Assembly (NCBI RefSeq): GCF_018917435.1
Contig: NZ_JAHLOQ010000001.1
Coordinates: forward strand, 62,001-126,000
Length of the DNA stretch: 64,000 bases
Reading direction: 5' to 3'
Origin: Intestinibacter bartlettii
GTDB taxonomy: Bacteria > Bacillota > Clostridia > Peptostreptococcales > Peptostreptococcaceae
How positions within the stretch are numbered: position 1 is the first letter of the stretch; every line of letters starts with the position of its first letter. The translations under genes and the position numbers were made by a program. Positions 1-9,582 of this stretch are shown here, in pieces. The notes beneath the pieces are model-generated. The model did no database searches and was not told where the DNA came from. It saw only the letters and a program-made list of their open reading frames with translations.

Positions 1-75
1 GACGAATTAGAAACTTTAGTTGGTAAAAGCTATTGGCCATTCCCAACTTACACAGATTTATTATTTAGCGTATAA
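1..75 (+). CDS. glutamine synthetase type III, C-terminal end (partial)
   Basis: Only the last 24 codons are in the window, in frame 1 and ending at the TAA at 73-75. The tail contains ETLVGKSYWPFPTYTDLLF, which I recognise as the extreme C-terminus of type III (GlnN-like) glutamine synthetases; these make glutamine from glutamate, ammonia and ATP in the cytoplasm. A hairpin terminator follows directly, and the next gene is an ammonium transporter-PII fusion, which fits nitrogen assimilation. Too little is present to judge the rest of the enzyme. Confidence 0.75.
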   Translation, partial: DELETLVGKSYWPFPTYTDLLFSV

Positions 76-111
76 ATTCATATTTTAACATAATTAAATA
101 CTATCTACACA

Positions 112-162
112 AAGGCGTGTACTTTATCTAATTTTAGATAAGTACGCGCCTTATATTTTTTA
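112..162 (+). terminator. terminator after glutamine synthetase
   Basis: A long hairpin occupies 112-152: the arm starting AAGGCG pairs with the arm ending CGCCTT, with an inner TTATCTA/TAGATAA stem and one internal mismatch. An AT-rich, T-rich run follows. It separates the glutamine synthetase transcript from the ammonium transporter gene. Confidence 0.8.
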
Positions 163-272
163 AAATTTATTTAAAAGAATTTATTCTACTTATTTATAAA
201 CTGTATTTTTACTACAAATTTTCGAAATTTTAATTCAATTACTGAAATTTTATATTATTAGGAGGATTTATT

Positions 273-1976
273 ATGTATTCATCAGTCGATACAATTTGGG
301 TATTATTAGGAGCTGCTTTAGTATTCTTTATGCAAGCAGGATTTGCAATGGTTGAAACAGGATTTACTAGAGCAAAAAACGCAGGTAATATTATAATGAA
401 AAACTTAATGGACTTTGCTTGTGGTTCATTAGTCTTTTGGGTATTTGGATTTGGTTTAATGTTTGCCGGTAGTGGTAAACTAATCGGTGGTCTAGATTTA
501 TTTATACAAGGAAATTACGGTGTTGAAGGTGGTTATCCTTCTTGGGCATATGTAATATTCCAAACTGTTTTCTGTGCTACTGCTGCTACTATAGTTTCAG
601 GAGCAATGGCAGAAAGAACTAAATTCAAATCTTACTTAGCTTATTCAATAGCAATAAGTGCATTTATCTATCCTATATCTGGTCACTGGATTTGGGGCGG
701 CGGTTGGCTTTCTCAATTAGGATTTATAGACTTTGCAGGATCAACTGCAGTTCATATGGTAGGTGGTGTCGCTGCTTTAGTTGGTGCTAAGATATTAGGA
801 GCTCGTATTGGTAAATATAATAAAGATGGCAGTGTAAATGCAATCCCTGGTCACAACATAACAGTCGGTGCTCTTGGAGTATTTATATTATGGTTCTGTT
901 GGTTTGGATTTAATGGATGTTCAACAACTTCAATGACAGGAGACGACAATATAATGCTAGCAGGTAGCGTATTTGTAACAACAAATATAGCTGCAGCAGC
1001 TGCAACTGTAACTACTATGATATTTACTTGGATAAAATATAAAAAACCAGATGTTTCAATGACATTAAATGGTTCTCTTGCAGGTCTTGTTGCAATAACT
1101 GCAGGTTGTGCAGTAGTAAATCCAGTTGGTGCTTGTATAATAGGTATAGTAGCTGGTATAGCTGTAGTAGTTGCAATAGAATTTATAGATCAAAAATTAA
1201 AAATAGATGACCCAGTTGGTGCAATAGGTGTCCATGGTGTATGTGGTGCTTTAGGTACAATACTTACAGGTGTATTTGCCGTAGATGGTGGTCTAGCTTA
1301 TGGTGGAGGTTTCCATTTATTAGGTGTTCAAACTCTAGGTGTTGTATCTGTTATAGCTTGGGTTGTTGTTACTACTACTATATTATTCAAAGCAATAGAT
1401 GCTACATTAGGTCTTAGAGTTACTGAAGAAGAAGAAGTTGTCGGTCTTGATAAATTAGAACATGGCTTAACAAGTGCATATGCAGACTTTGCAAAAGCTA
1501 GTACAGTTAGAAAATTAAAAACTGTAGCTGAAAAAGTTTCTGTAGACAAAGCTGTTCCAGTGCAATTAGTAAGCAATAGTGCAAGTTCTGATGCCGTAGC
1601 TTCTGACATTAAATTAACTAAAATAGAAATAATAACTGATCAAGATAAATTTAAAGATTTAAAAGATGCCTTAAGCGACATAGGCATAATGGGTATGACT
1701 GTTTCAAATGTTTTAGGATGTGGTACTCAAAAAGGTGCTCCTAAATACTATAGAGGTGTTGCTGTAGAAATGGAATTACATCCTAAGATATTAGTTGAAA
1801 TAGTAGTCGCTAAAGTACCAGTTCAAGCTGTTATAGATACTGCTAAAGAAGTTTTATATACTGGTAATATAGGCGATGGTAAAATATTCGTATCATCTGT
1901 AGACAATGCAGTTAAGATACGTACTGGTGAAGAAGGTGTCGATGCACTTCAATATCCAGAAGCTAAAGCTAATTAA
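273..1976 (+). CDS. ammonium transporter fused to a PII signalling domain
   Basis: 567-residue fusion. Residues 1 to about 400 are an Amt/Rh channel with about 11 membrane segments; the family signature begins at D153 (DFAGSTAVHMVGGVAALVGA). Residues 447-567 form a complete PII (GlnB/GlnK) domain: TQKG in the T-loop, GDGKIF and KIRTGEE for ATP binding. It should pass ammonium through the membrane and gate it through the attached nucleotide- and 2-oxoglutarate-sensing domain. The T-loop position that is Tyr51 in E. coli PII lies in RGVAVEMEL and is Val, so the usual uridylylation site is absent. Amt genes normally sit beside a separate glnK; none is nearby. Start: ATG with AGGAGG at 260-265. 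Natural Amt-PII fusions are known. It follows the glutamine synthetase gene. Confidence 0.95.
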   Translation: MYSSVDTIWVLLGAALVFFMQAGFAMVETGFTRAKNAGNIIMKNLMDFACGSLVFWVFGFGLMFAGSGKLIGGLDLFIQGNYGVEGGYPSWAYVIFQTVFCATAATIVSGAMAERTKFKSYLAYSIAISAFIYPISGHWIWGGGWLSQLGFIDFAGSTAVHMVGGVAALVGAKILGARIGKYNKDGSVNAIPGHNITVGALGVFILWFCWFGFNGCSTTSMTGDDNIMLAGSVFVTTNIAAAAATVTTMIFTWIKYKKPDVSMTLNGSLAGLVAITAGCAVVNPVGACIIGIVAGIAVVVAIEFIDQKLKIDDPVGAIGVHGVCGALGTILTGVFAVDGGLAYGGGFHLLGVQTLGVVSVIAWVVVTTTILFKAIDATLGLRVTEEEEVVGLDKLEHGLTSAYADFAKASTVRKLKTVAEKVSVDKAVPVQLVSNSASSDAVASDIKLTKIEIITDQDKFKDLKDALSDIGIMGMTVSNVLGCGTQKGAPKYYRGVAVEMELHPKILVEIVVAKVPVQAVIDTAKEVLYTGNIGDGKIFVSSVDNAVKIRTGEEGVDALQYPEAKAN

Positions 1977-2032
1977 TATGCTAGTTAACTATAATCTATT
2001 TATAATTAATTAGGTCATAGTAATTACATTTA

Positions 2033-2076
2033 ATCCTAGGATTATGATAGAGGTATCATATCCTAGGATTTTTTAG
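2033..2076 (+). terminator. terminator after the Amt-PII gene
   Basis: Arms AATCCTAGGAT (2033-2042) and ATCCTAGGATT (about 2060-2070) enclose a second small stem ATGATA/TATCAT. A T-run follows at 2069-2074. Confidence 0.85.
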
Positions 2077-2085
2077 GTTGAATAT

Positions 2086-2119
2086 AAAAATAGACTTGAA
2101 AAAATTCAAGTCTATTTTC
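2086..2119. terminator. bidirectional terminator between amt and tkt
   Basis: A perfect hairpin AAAATAGACTTGAA/TTCAAGTCTATTTT with a 4-base loop, A-rich on the left and T-rich on the right. It can stop transcripts from both directions, mainly that of transketolase arriving on the minus strand. Confidence 0.85.
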
Positions 2120-2136
2120 TCTCTATTTAAATTAAA

Positions 2137-4119
2137 TTATTTTCCTACAACTCTTAATGCAGTTTCAACTACGTTTTCAACTGTAAATCCGAATTCTTTG
2201 AATAATATTCCTGCTGGTGCAGATGCTCCGAAATGATCAAGTCCGATTACTTCCCCATCTAAACCAACGTATTTGTACCATCCGAAAGTAGATGCAGCTT
2301 CTACAGCTACTCTATTTCTAACAGCTTTTGGAAGTACACTTTCTTTGTATTCGTCGTCTTGTGCTTCAAATAATTCAAATGATGGCATACTTACTACTCT
2401 AGCGTCAACACCTTTTTTAGCTAGTTCATCAGCAGCACCCATTATTAATTCAACTTCTGAACCTGATGCCATAAGTATTACATCTGGAGTTTCTTTTTGA
2501 GATTCTTTTAATATATAAGCTCCTTTTAAAGCAACTTTTCCATCTATGTCGTATAGTGGTAAGTTTTGTCTTGTTAATACTAATGAAGTTGGTGTAGTTT
2601 TGTTTGTTACAGCATAGAACCAAGCAGCAGCAGTTTCATTTGAGTCAGCTGGTCTAAATACTGTCATATTTGGTAAACTTCTAAGTGCAGCTAATTGTTC
2701 TATTGGTTGATGAGTAGGTCCATCTTCTCCAACACCTATACTATCGTGAGTTAATATATAAGTCACTGGTAAGTTCATTAAAGCAGATAATCTCATCGCA
2801 CCTTTCATGTAGTCACTGAATACGAAGAATGTTGCACAATAAGCTTTAAGTCCACCATGAGCAGCTATTGCATTAGCTATTGCAGCCATTGCATGCTCTC
2901 TTACACCAAAGTGTATATTTTGTCCACTTCTATCTTCTTTAGAGAAAAATCCAGTGTTTTTCATATCACTTTTATTAGATGGTGCTAAGTCAGCAGATCC
3001 ACCCATTAAGTTTGGTATGAATGATGTTAATCTATTTAAAACATCTCCTGATGATTGTCTAGTAGCACATCCTTTTTCAAATTTCCAGAATTCTTCGCTA
3101 TTTAATAATTCATCAGTAACATCTAAATCATGCCATTTTTTATATTCTGCTGCTAATTCTGGATAAGCTTCTTCGTATTTTGCAAATAACTCATTCCAGT
3201 TTTGTTCAGCTTTTTCACCGTTAGCTATATATGTTTCCATATTAGTGTAAACATCTTGTGGCACAGCAAAATCTTCATTTTCCCATCCCATTAATTCTTT
3301 CATTTCTTTTATATTGTCAGCACCTAGTGGTTCACCATGAGCTTTAGCTGAACCTTGTCTTGCTGGACAACCATATCCGATTTGAGTTTTTACGATTATT
3401 ATAGAAGGTTTTTTGTCTTCTGCTTTTGCTTCGTCTATAGCTTTTGATATAGCATCTATATCATTTCCGTCTTCTACATTTAATACTTGCCATCCATAAG
3501 CTTCATAGCGTTTAGCAACATCTTCTGTAAATGCTACATCTGTATCCCCTTCTATAGTTATGTTATTTGAATCGTAAAGTAATATTAATTTACCAAGACC
3601 TAATGTACCTGCAAGTGAAGAAGCTTCTGAAGAGATACCTTCCATTAGACACCCATCACCTGTTATAGCGTATGTATAATGATCTACTATGTTAAATCCA
3701 TCTTTGTTGAATTTGTCAGCAAGTTTTGCTTCAGCTATTGCAAAACCTACAGCATTACATATACCCTGTCCTAAAGGTCCAGTAGTTATTTCTACACCTT
3801 TAGTGTGACCATACTCTGGATGTCCAGGAGTTTTACTTCCCCATTGTCTGAATTCCTTTATGTCATCTACAGTTATTCCATATCCAAATAAGTGTAGTAA
3901 TGAATATTCAAGCATTGAACCATGACCAGCAGATAAAACAAATCTATCTCTGTTTTTCCAGTCAGGATTTTTTCCATTGTGATTCATTTTTGTCCATAAA
4001 GTGTATGCCATACTAGCAGCACCAAGTGGTAAACCAGGATGCCCTGAATTTGATTTTTGTATAGCATCAGCTGCTAGTACTCTAATTGCATTAATACATT
4101 TCACATCTAAATTGTTCAT
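2137..4119 (-). CDS. tkt: transketolase
   Basis: 660 residues, normal transketolase length. It moves two-carbon units between sugar phosphates in the non-oxidative pentose phosphate pathway, using thiamine diphosphate and Mg2+ in the cytoplasm. Visible motifs: [11 protein letters not shown] (residues 25-35), the TPP site GDG at 154-156 continuing to the NN pair at 185-186, and the pyrimidine-domain stretch [20 protein letters not shown] with [16 protein letters not shown]. The start ATG has GGAGG nearby. It lies 51 bases downstream of the transaldolase gene on the same strand, with no terminator between, so the two form an operon. Confidence 0.97.
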   Translation of the reverse strand: MNNLDVKCINAIRVLAADAIQKSNSGHPGLPLGAASMAYTLWTKMNHNGKNPDWKNRDRFVLSAGHGSMLEYSLLHLFGYGITVDDIKEFRQWGSKTPGHPEYGHTKGVEITTGPLGQGICNAVGFAIAEAKLADKFNKDGFNIVDHYTYAITGDGCLMEGISSEASSLAGTLGLGKLILLYDSNNITIEGDTDVAFTEDVAKRYEAYGWQVLNVEDGNDIDAISKAIDEAKAEDKKPSIIIVKTQIGYGCPARQGSAKAHGEPLGADNIKEMKELMGWENEDFAVPQDVYTNMETYIANGEKAEQNWNELFAKYEEAYPELAAEYKKWHDLDVTDELLNSEEFWKFEKGCATRQSSGDVLNRLTSFIPNLMGGSADLAPSNKSDMKNTGFFSKEDRSGQNIHFGVREHAMAAIANAIAAHGGLKAYCATFFVFSDYMKGAMRLSALMNLPVTYILTHDSIGVGEDGPTHQPIEQLAALRSLPNMTVFRPADSNETAAAWFYAVTNKTTPTSLVLTRQNLPLYDIDGKVALKGAYILKESQKETPDVILMASGSEVELIMGAADELAKKGVDARVVSMPSFELFEAQDDEYKESVLPKAVRNRVAVEAASTFGWYKYVGLDGEVIGLDHFGASAPAGILFKEFGFTVENVVETALRVVGK

Positions 4120-4170
4120 ATATTTCCTCCATTAAATTAAAACGTTGCGATAAAACTAAGATAATTTTTC

Positions 4171-4818
4171 TTATTTTCCAAATGTAGCTTCCCAATCTTG
4201 TTTAAATTTTTCTATCCCCTGATCTGTTAAAGGATGTTTTAACATTTGGTTTATTACTTTTGTTGGAACAGTAGCTATATCAGCTCCAGCAAGTGCAGCA
4301 TCTATAACGTGTATTGGATTTCTAACACTAGCTGCTATTATTTGAGTATCTATATCATGAACTGCAAATATTTCAGCTATAGTTCTTATTAAATCCATAC
4401 CTGGTGTAGATATATCGTCTAATCTTCCTAAGAATGGAGAAACGTATGTTGCCCCAGCTCTTGCAGCAAGTAATGCTTGAGTTGCTGAGAATACTAATGT
4501 TACGTTAGTTTTTATCCCTTCTTTAGTTAAAACTTTTACTGCTTTTAACCCCTCACCTGTCATTGGTATTTTTACTACCATGTTTGGATGAATTTGTGCT
4601 ATTTCACGACCTTCTTTTATCATACCTTCTGCATCATCGCTATTAACTTCTCCACTTATAGCTCCGTCAACAATTGATGCTATTTCTTTTATAGTTTCTT
4701 TGAAGTCTCTACCTTCTTTGGCAATTAATGATGGGTTAGTTGTAACTCCATCTATTACTCCCATATCATTCACTGCTTTAATTTCATCAATATTAGCTGT
4801 ATCTAAAAAAAATCTCAT
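4171..4818 (-). CDS. tal: transaldolase (FSA/TalC family)
   Basis: 215 residues, the short single-domain transaldolase form related to fructose-6-phosphate aldolase. It transfers dihydroxyacetone units between sugar phosphates. N-terminal [13 protein letters not shown] and [13 protein letters not shown] are characteristic; the Schiff-base lysine is K83 in MVVKIPMT. It is the first gene of a tal-tkt operon. An AAGGAGGA ribosome site precedes the ATG, and a cre-like element overlaps this site, suggesting carbon catabolite control. True transaldolase activity rather than F6P aldolase activity is inferred from the partnership with transketolase. Confidence 0.93.
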   Translation of the reverse strand: MRFFLDTANIDEIKAVNDMGVIDGVTTNPSLIAKEGRDFKETIKEIASIVDGAISGEVNSDDAEGMIKEGREIAQIHPNMVVKIPMTGEGLKAVKVLTKEGIKTNVTLVFSATQALLAARAGATYVSPFLGRLDDISTPGMDLIRTIAEIFAVHDIDTQIIAASVRNPIHVIDAALAGADIATVPTKVINQMLKHPLTDQGIEKFKQDWEATFGK

Positions 4819-4829
4819 GTTTTAGTCCT

Positions 4830-4862
4830 CCTTAACGTTTTCATATCTCATTAATCATTATA
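4830..4862 (-). promoter_or_regulatory. -10 element and CcpA cre-like site of tal-tkt
   Basis: On the minus strand a TATAAT -10 box lies at 4862-4857, followed by TGAAAACGTTAAGG at 4843-4830. The latter matches 12 of 14 positions of the Gram-positive cre consensus TGWAARCGYTWWCW. It lies between -10 and start codon and runs into the ribosome site, where CcpA binding would block transcription. No convincing -35 hexamer is visible. CcpA control is inference. Confidence 0.5.
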
Positions 4863-5002
4863 ACATGTATTATTCCAAATTCTACAAAATATAATAACTT
4901 TTTATATAAAATATGATATAAACTTTATTTTTATAATTAAATTTTTATATAAAGTCGAAAATTGTAAATAATTAAAGTTTTTTAAGAATTATACGTTTTA
5001 TT

Positions 5003-5740
5003 CTATTTGCTTCTATATTTTAACTTGATTTTATATGTACTTATGTCTCCAGAATCTCTGGATATAGAATATTCTATAATTCTATTTTTGTCATCATAAG
5101 TGATAGTCTTTACTTCTTGAAGCGGACTTCCAATTTTAAGTTTTAATTTTTCTGATTCATCCTTTGTCGCCGCTATTACTCTAAACTCTTTTTCTGCATA
5201 AGAAATATTGATTTTATATTCATCTGACATTGTCTTGTATAATGACACAGATGAAAAATCATATTCATCAATTTTCGGAAAAATTGATGCTGGTACGTAA
5301 GTTGTAATATACATAGCAGGACGCTCATCTATAAATCTAACCCTCTTTAATTGGTACACTTCTTTTTCTTTACTATCAAAAATATTTTGTAATTTATTAT
5401 TTAATTTTATACATTTAATTGAAATCATTTCTGTTCGTATTTCATGATTACTTTCTTTAAATGCTTCTTCAAAACTCTTTAAACTTCCCAAGTCCCATGA
5501 ATTAAGTTTTTCCCTCTCAACAACAAAAGTTCCCACACCTCTACGTTTTTCAATATATCCTTCTTTTACTAGATTATCTATGGCTTGTCTAACTGTTATA
5601 CGACTAACTCCGTATTGTTCTGTTAATTCGTATTCCGTTGGCAATGCCTTATTTTTAGGGTACGTGCCATCTTTTATCTTTTCTAAAAGTGAATTTTGTA
5701 ATTGAAAATATAGTGGCAACGGACTATTTTTATCTATCAT
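5003..5740 (-). CDS. GntR-family regulator, HutC/UTRA subfamily
   Basis: 245 residues. Residues 1-70 form a GntR winged helix (LPTEYELTEQYGVSRITVRQAIDNLVKEGYI, here summarised: start LPTEYELTEQ, then GVSRITVRQA, then RRGVGTFV). The remaining part matches a UTRA effector-binding domain, which usually binds a sugar phosphate or similar metabolite. I chose the ATG at 5740 (MIDKNSPLPLYFQL) over one five codons upstream because AAAGGA lies about 6 bases before it. The gene is upstream of tal on the same strand but separated by about 180 bases with its own promoter. It may control itself; the target is unknown. Confidence 0.88.
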   Translation of the reverse strand: MIDKNSPLPLYFQLQNSLLEKIKDGTYPKNKALPTEYELTEQYGVSRITVRQAIDNLVKEGYIEKRRGVGTFVVEREKLNSWDLGSLKSFEEAFKESNHEIRTEMISIKCIKLNNKLQNIFDSKEKEVYQLKRVRFIDERPAMYITTYVPASIFPKIDEYDFSSVSLYKTMSDEYKINISYAEKEFRVIAATKDESEKLKLKIGSPLQEVKTITYDDKNRIIEYSISRDSGDISTYKIKLKYRSK

Positions 5741-6088
5741 ATCTATTCCTTTCATACTAAAAATACTTTAATTAATGATATCATTATCCCATTGATAAAA
5801 CTTTTGGTCAAGAAATTTGAAATATACTATTACTAAATATTTTACTGTATTCAAATCCATAGACTTATATGTCATTTTAAATTATGATGAGTTATTTTTA
5901 CCATTTACAAATCTAAACTTTATTTATTATTACATTATGTTGTTATGATGTCATTATATCACATCTGATTATAAATACAACATTAATTAGAAAATTTTAA
6001 TATTTGCACATATATATGATATAATACTAAAATGATATACTTAAAATAATAGTAAAAATCAATAATATTTATGAAAAGGTGAATTAAA
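5741..6088. promoter_or_regulatory. divergent promoter region with TGATATCA-type palindrome
   Basis: This 348-base gap lies between the divergent gntR and radical SAM genes. It holds a 14-base perfect palindrome TAATGATATCATTA (5773-5786) just upstream of gntR, and a similar imperfect one ATGATGTCAT (5946-5955). An extended -10 box, TGATATAAT at 6017-6025, should drive the radical SAM gene. The palindromes are candidate operators for the GntR protein, but 14-base palindromes are not rare in DNA this AT-rich. Confidence 0.4.
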
Positions 6089-7030
6089 ATGGCAAAATTT
6101 AAATATGCATTTGATGATAATAAAAGATACCATACTTGGAATTACTATCTTAGAAATAATTTCGGTGAAAAAGTGTTTAAAGTCTCTTTAAATGCTGGAT
6201 TTACATGTCCAAATTTAGATGGAAAAATTTCAAAAGGTGGTTGTACTTACTGCAGTAACAGTGGTTCAGGTGATTTTGCTGGAAACCCAGCAAGCCCTTT
6301 AAGTGAACAATTTGATGAAATTAAAACTATGATGCACAAGAAATGGCCTAATGCTAAATATATAGCATATTTCCAAGCATATACTAATACTTATGCTCCA
6401 TTAAATGTTTTAAAAGATAAATTTGAAGAAGCACTTTCTTTTGAAAATGTAATAGGACTTTCAGTTTCTACAAGACCTGACTGTCTAGAAGATGATGTAG
6501 TTGATTATTTAGCAGAATTAAATGAAAGAACTAATTTATGGGTTGAATTAGGGCTTCAAACTATACATGATGTCACTTCTAAAAAAATAAATAGAGGACA
6601 CGATTACAATACATTTTTAGAGGGGCTAAAAAAACTTCAAGATAGAAATATCAAAGTAATCGTTCATATTATAAATGGACTTCCTGGAGAAGATTACAAT
6701 ATGATGATGGAAACTGCAAAAGCAGTTGCAGATATGAATGTAGATGGAATCAAAATACATCTATTACATGTTATAAAAGATACTGCTCTAGCAAGATCTT
6801 TAGAAAAAAATCAATTTGAACTTATGGATAGAGATGATTATATAAATTTAGTATGTGATCAACTTGAAATACTTCCTCCTGAGATGATAATTCACAGACT
6901 TACAGGAGATGGTAAAAGAGATGAGCTTGTAGGTCCTATGTGGAGCTTAAAAAAATGGGAAGTTTTAAACGATATAGATAGAACTTTAAAAGAAAGAGAT
7001 ACTTATCAAGGTATTTATTACAAAAAATAA
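6089..7030 (+). CDS. TIGR01212-type radical SAM protein (YhcC/YtqA-like)
   Basis: 313 residues. The Fe-S cluster motif appears as CPNLDGKISKGGCTYC near residue 41, with the spacing CX7-9CX2C of this subfamily, and is followed by NSGSGDFAG. Further family blocks are YFQAYTNTYAPL, LSVSTRPDCLEDDV, WVELGLQTIHD and HIINGLPGEDYNMM. These proteins use S-adenosylmethionine to generate a radical; the substrate of this family is not established to my knowledge. An AAAGG ribosome site precedes the ATG. It is a single-gene unit closed by a terminator. Confidence 0.88.
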   Translation: MAKFKYAFDDNKRYHTWNYYLRNNFGEKVFKVSLNAGFTCPNLDGKISKGGCTYCSNSGSGDFAGNPASPLSEQFDEIKTMMHKKWPNAKYIAYFQAYTNTYAPLNVLKDKFEEALSFENVIGLSVSTRPDCLEDDVVDYLAELNERTNLWVELGLQTIHDVTSKKINRGHDYNTFLEGLKKLQDRNIKVIVHIINGLPGEDYNMMMETAKAVADMNVDGIKIHLLHVIKDTALARSLEKNQFELMDRDDYINLVCDQLEILPPEMIIHRLTGDGKRDELVGPMWSLKKWEVLNDIDRTLKERDTYQGIYYKK

Positions 7031-7040
7031 ATTTATTTAA

Positions 7041-7083
7041 TAAAAAAGCATCTAGCTATTTTTTAGTTAGATGCTTTTTATTA
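7041..7083. terminator. bidirectional terminator
   Basis: Hairpin AAAAGCATCTA/TAGATGCTTTT with A-run left and T-run right, between the convergent radical SAM and EamA genes. Confidence 0.85.
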
Positions 7084-7084
7084 T

Positions 7085-8029
7085 TTATTTTTGACTATCT
7101 GTCGCTACTTCTGCTACTGTACTTGAATCTATTTCTTTATTTTCCTCAACTTCTTCAATTGCTTTAACTGCTATAAAAGTAGAAACTACCATAAATAAAA
7201 CTCCGAACATCTTTACAAATGAAAAGTCCTCTCCAAGTAAAGTCCATCCTATTATAACTGATAAAACAAGTTCTATTGATGCAACAACACCAGCTATAGA
7301 TAATTCTACTCCTTTTAATATTCCTTTAGAATAAACAATATAGGACATAGCTGTAGGTATTACACCTATCGCTACTATATATCCAAATACTCTCATATTA
7401 TCTATTTTAGAAATAGTTTCAATTGGATTAATTCTAAAGCACATAATAAGTGCAGCAATTAAAAATGCATATGCACTCATAGTTATATTATCCATTTCTT
7501 TTAATGCATTTTTATTAAAAATAGGAAGCATTGCATAAGTTATCGCTGCCATTATACCAGCAAAAACTCCCATTAGATTTAACCCTTCTAGTTGAATTTT
7601 TCCTCCTGTTACTGCTAAGAATGCACCTATTACACAAAATACTAGCGATAGTATTTTTATTTTATTAATTTTTTCTTTATAAATTATCTTAGAAAATATT
7701 GCTACAAATACTGGTGATACATAAAGTAATACAGCTGCCATAGATGCCCCTACCATTGTAATAGAGCTCATATATGATATATTGAAAATAAATTGACAAA
7801 CTATACCTATTGATAATACATATATTATTCCTTTTTTCGTTATTTTAAACATTGTCGGCATAGTTATCTTTCCATATATACTAATTGCTATAAATCCACC
7901 TACCATTCTAAAGAATGCTACTTCTTCAGATGAAAAATTGTAATCGTTTATCTTACTTACTAAAAATCCAAGTGTTGACCAAAAGATTCCAGCCAATAAA
8001 ATATAAAAATATCCTATTTTGCTTTTCAT
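7085..8029 (-). CDS. EamA/DMT-family transporter
   Basis: 314 residues and ten predicted membrane segments in two five-helix EamA repeats, typical of drug/metabolite exporters. The N-terminal repeat has GIFWSTLGFLVSKI and the second ends with ELVLSVIIGWTLLGE. I chose the ATG at 8029 (MKSKIGYFYILL), which has AAGGAGG 8 bases upstream, over one 17 codons earlier. The substrate cannot be deduced. A second EamA gene occurs at 33100-34011. Confidence 0.85.
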   Translation of the reverse strand: MKSKIGYFYILLAGIFWSTLGFLVSKINDYNFSSEEVAFFRMVGGFIAISIYGKITMPTMFKITKKGIIYVLSIGIVCQFIFNISYMSSITMVGASMAAVLLYVSPVFVAIFSKIIYKEKINKIKILSLVFCVIGAFLAVTGGKIQLEGLNLMGVFAGIMAAITYAMLPIFNKNALKEMDNITMSAYAFLIAALIMCFRINPIETISKIDNMRVFGYIVAIGVIPTAMSYIVYSKGILKGVELSIAGVVASIELVLSVIIGWTLLGEDFSFVKMFGVLFMVVSTFIAVKAIEEVEENKEIDSSTVAEVATDSQK

Positions 8030-8079
8030 AGTTTTCCTCCTTATTATAAATCTATAATATATTTTCTCCATAAAATACA

Positions 8080-8108
8080 ATTAGAGTGTAAAATATCCAC
8101 ACTCTAAT
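8080..8108 (-). terminator. terminator after the DJ-1 gene
   Basis: A perfect 10-bp inverted repeat ATTAGAGTGT/ACACTCTAAT with a 9-base loop. Read on the minus strand it is followed by TTGTATTTTA, a moderate U-tract. Confidence 0.65.
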
Positions 8109-8160
8109 TATATCAATTTCCTATAAAATAATCTTTTGGTAATGTTTTCTTTTTGAATTT

Positions 8161-8727
8161 TTATTTTATATGATCTACATAAAAATTAACTAACATTTCT
8201 TCTTTTATTGTTTTTGCTTTTTCTGTATATCCTAATTCTTCTAAGATTTTAAATGCAAATTCTAATGCTGTAGCAGGTCCTCTACTAGTTATTATATTTT
8301 TGTCTACAACAACTATTTGATCTTCTAAATAGTTTACCTTATCTCTCCCTTTTATAAAACCTGGATATGATGTACATTTTTTATCATCTAGTAGTCCAAA
8401 TGCTTCTAAAGTTTGAGGTGCTGCACATATAGCTGCAACTATTTTCCCCTCATTATTAAATTTTAAAGCCATTTCTTTTACTCTTTTATCTAGTAAATTA
8501 TCTGCCCCTGGTAATCCGCCTGGTAAAACTATTGCATCATAGTCATCTTGGTTAACATCGTCTATTCTACAATCAGATTTTACTATTATATCGTGTGTAC
8601 CTCTAACATATTCATCCTTTATAGAGCATAAATCACATTTTAATCCTGCTCTTCTAAGTACATCTACAACTGATAGTGCTTCGATTTCTTCAAATCCATC
8701 AGCTAAAAATACTAATATTTTTTTCAT
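8161..8727 (-). CDS. DJ-1/PfpI family protein
   Basis: 188 residues, the whole DJ-1 fold. The nucleophile cysteine is in VAAICAAPQTL (nucleophile elbow), with the conserved Glu in FLADGFEEIEAL and PGGLPGADNL near residue 70. The family includes deglycase-like, protease-like and stress proteins; it is annotated in clostridia as DJ-1 family glyoxalase III or 4-methyl-5-thiazole monophosphate biosynthesis-like. Exact activity is unknown. AAGGAG precedes the ATG. Confidence 0.9.
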   Translation of the reverse strand: MKKILVFLADGFEEIEALSVVDVLRRAGLKCDLCSIKDEYVRGTHDIIVKSDCRIDDVNQDDYDAIVLPGGLPGADNLLDKRVKEMALKFNNEGKIVAAICAAPQTLEAFGLLDDKKCTSYPGFIKGRDKVNYLEDQIVVVDKNIITSRGPATALEFAFKILEELGYTEKAKTIKEEMLVNFYVDHIK

Positions 8728-8862
8728 ACCTAATTCTCCTTTGCTTTTATGTACAAACTTTTTGGGTTGTAAAAATTATTTTTTCTTGCTATTATTATAA
8801 TAGCTAGTTAAAAGTTACAACTATAATTTAATTATATAATTAATATATGGAAGGTGCAATTA

Positions 8863-9453
8863 ATGATTTTAAATACACATTTAATAATTTCAAATGCTCT
8901 TATCGAAAGTGTAGACTCAAGTAAATCGTTTTTTTTAAGTGACAAAAACTTTATTTATGGTAATATAAAACCAGATATAAGTTCTAAGTACGTCTTACAT
9001 AAACATTATTTAAAAGAATCTTTCGATATGATAATGGGAAAAATAAAATCCCTGTGCAAGTTATCATTAGACTTTATTGAAAAATATTTTTCTGTTAGTA
9101 AGTTTAGTCAAGAATTAGGTGTTATATGCCACTTTTTATGTGATTTTTTTTGTGTACCACATAGTCAACGTTGGGAATTTTCCCACAGTTTCAAAAAACA
9201 TGTAATATATGAAAGAGACCTTCAATCAATTGCTAAAGATACTAATTTTAGCAAGATAATTGAAAGAGATTCCATAAGTCATATAGGTGTTGAGGAATTC
9301 TTTAACAGATTATATAAACGATATGTTGAAAGAGAAGATTTTGAAAATGATTTATTTTTCTCAACTTACATGTGCAATAGTGTTGTCAATTATATTTTAG
9401 ATTGCATCTTGGAAAACACTATAAAATCTTATTCACTACAAATTTGTGGCTAA
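8863..9453 (+). CDS. zinc-dependent phospholipase C-like protein
   Basis: 196 residues. The sequence resembles the zinc-dependent phospholipase C/S1-P1 nuclease-like fold: N-terminal NTHLIISNALIE, a conserved HFLCDFFCVPH in the middle, and a helical C-terminus. The His and Asp residues here (H in NTHLII, YGNIKPDIS, CHFLCDFFCVPHS) resemble metal ligands of the family. There is no signal peptide, unlike the secreted toxins, so it is probably an intracellular relative. The ATG at 8863 is chosen over an upstream GTG because GGAAGGTG lies 6 bases before it. Function unknown. Confidence 0.7.
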   Translation: MILNTHLIISNALIESVDSSKSFFLSDKNFIYGNIKPDISSKYVLHKHYLKESFDMIMGKIKSLCKLSLDFIEKYFSVSKFSQELGVICHFLCDFFCVPHSQRWEFSHSFKKHVIYERDLQSIAKDTNFSKIIERDSISHIGVEEFFNRLYKRYVEREDFENDLFFSTYMCNSVVNYILDCILENTIKSYSLQICG

Positions 9454-9483
9454 TAAGTACTAAATATTATATCATAGAAATAT

Positions 9484-9520
9484 AAACTGGATGTTTAATA
9501 TACATCCAGTTTTCTTTTTT
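9484..9520 (+). terminator. terminator after the phospholipase C-like gene
   Basis: Stem AAACTGGATGT (9484-9494) with ACATCCAGTTT (9502-9512), then a T-rich run. Confidence 0.85.
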
Positions 9521-9522
9521 TG

Positions 9523-9554
9523 AAAAAAATAAGGCCTCTTATTTTTAAGAGACC
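9523..9554 (-). terminator. terminator after the amino acid symporter gene
   Basis: Read on the minus strand, GGTCTCTTA pairs with TAAGAGGCC (one wobble) and is followed by TTATTTTTTT. Confidence 0.8.
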
Positions 9555-9582
9555 GTAAAATGTATTAGAAAGAGTTTTATAT

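Noticed and set aside
1328-1609. Open frame on the opposite strand of the Amt-PII gene
   Set aside because: Shadow of a well supported gene, without ribosome site and with unnatural composition.
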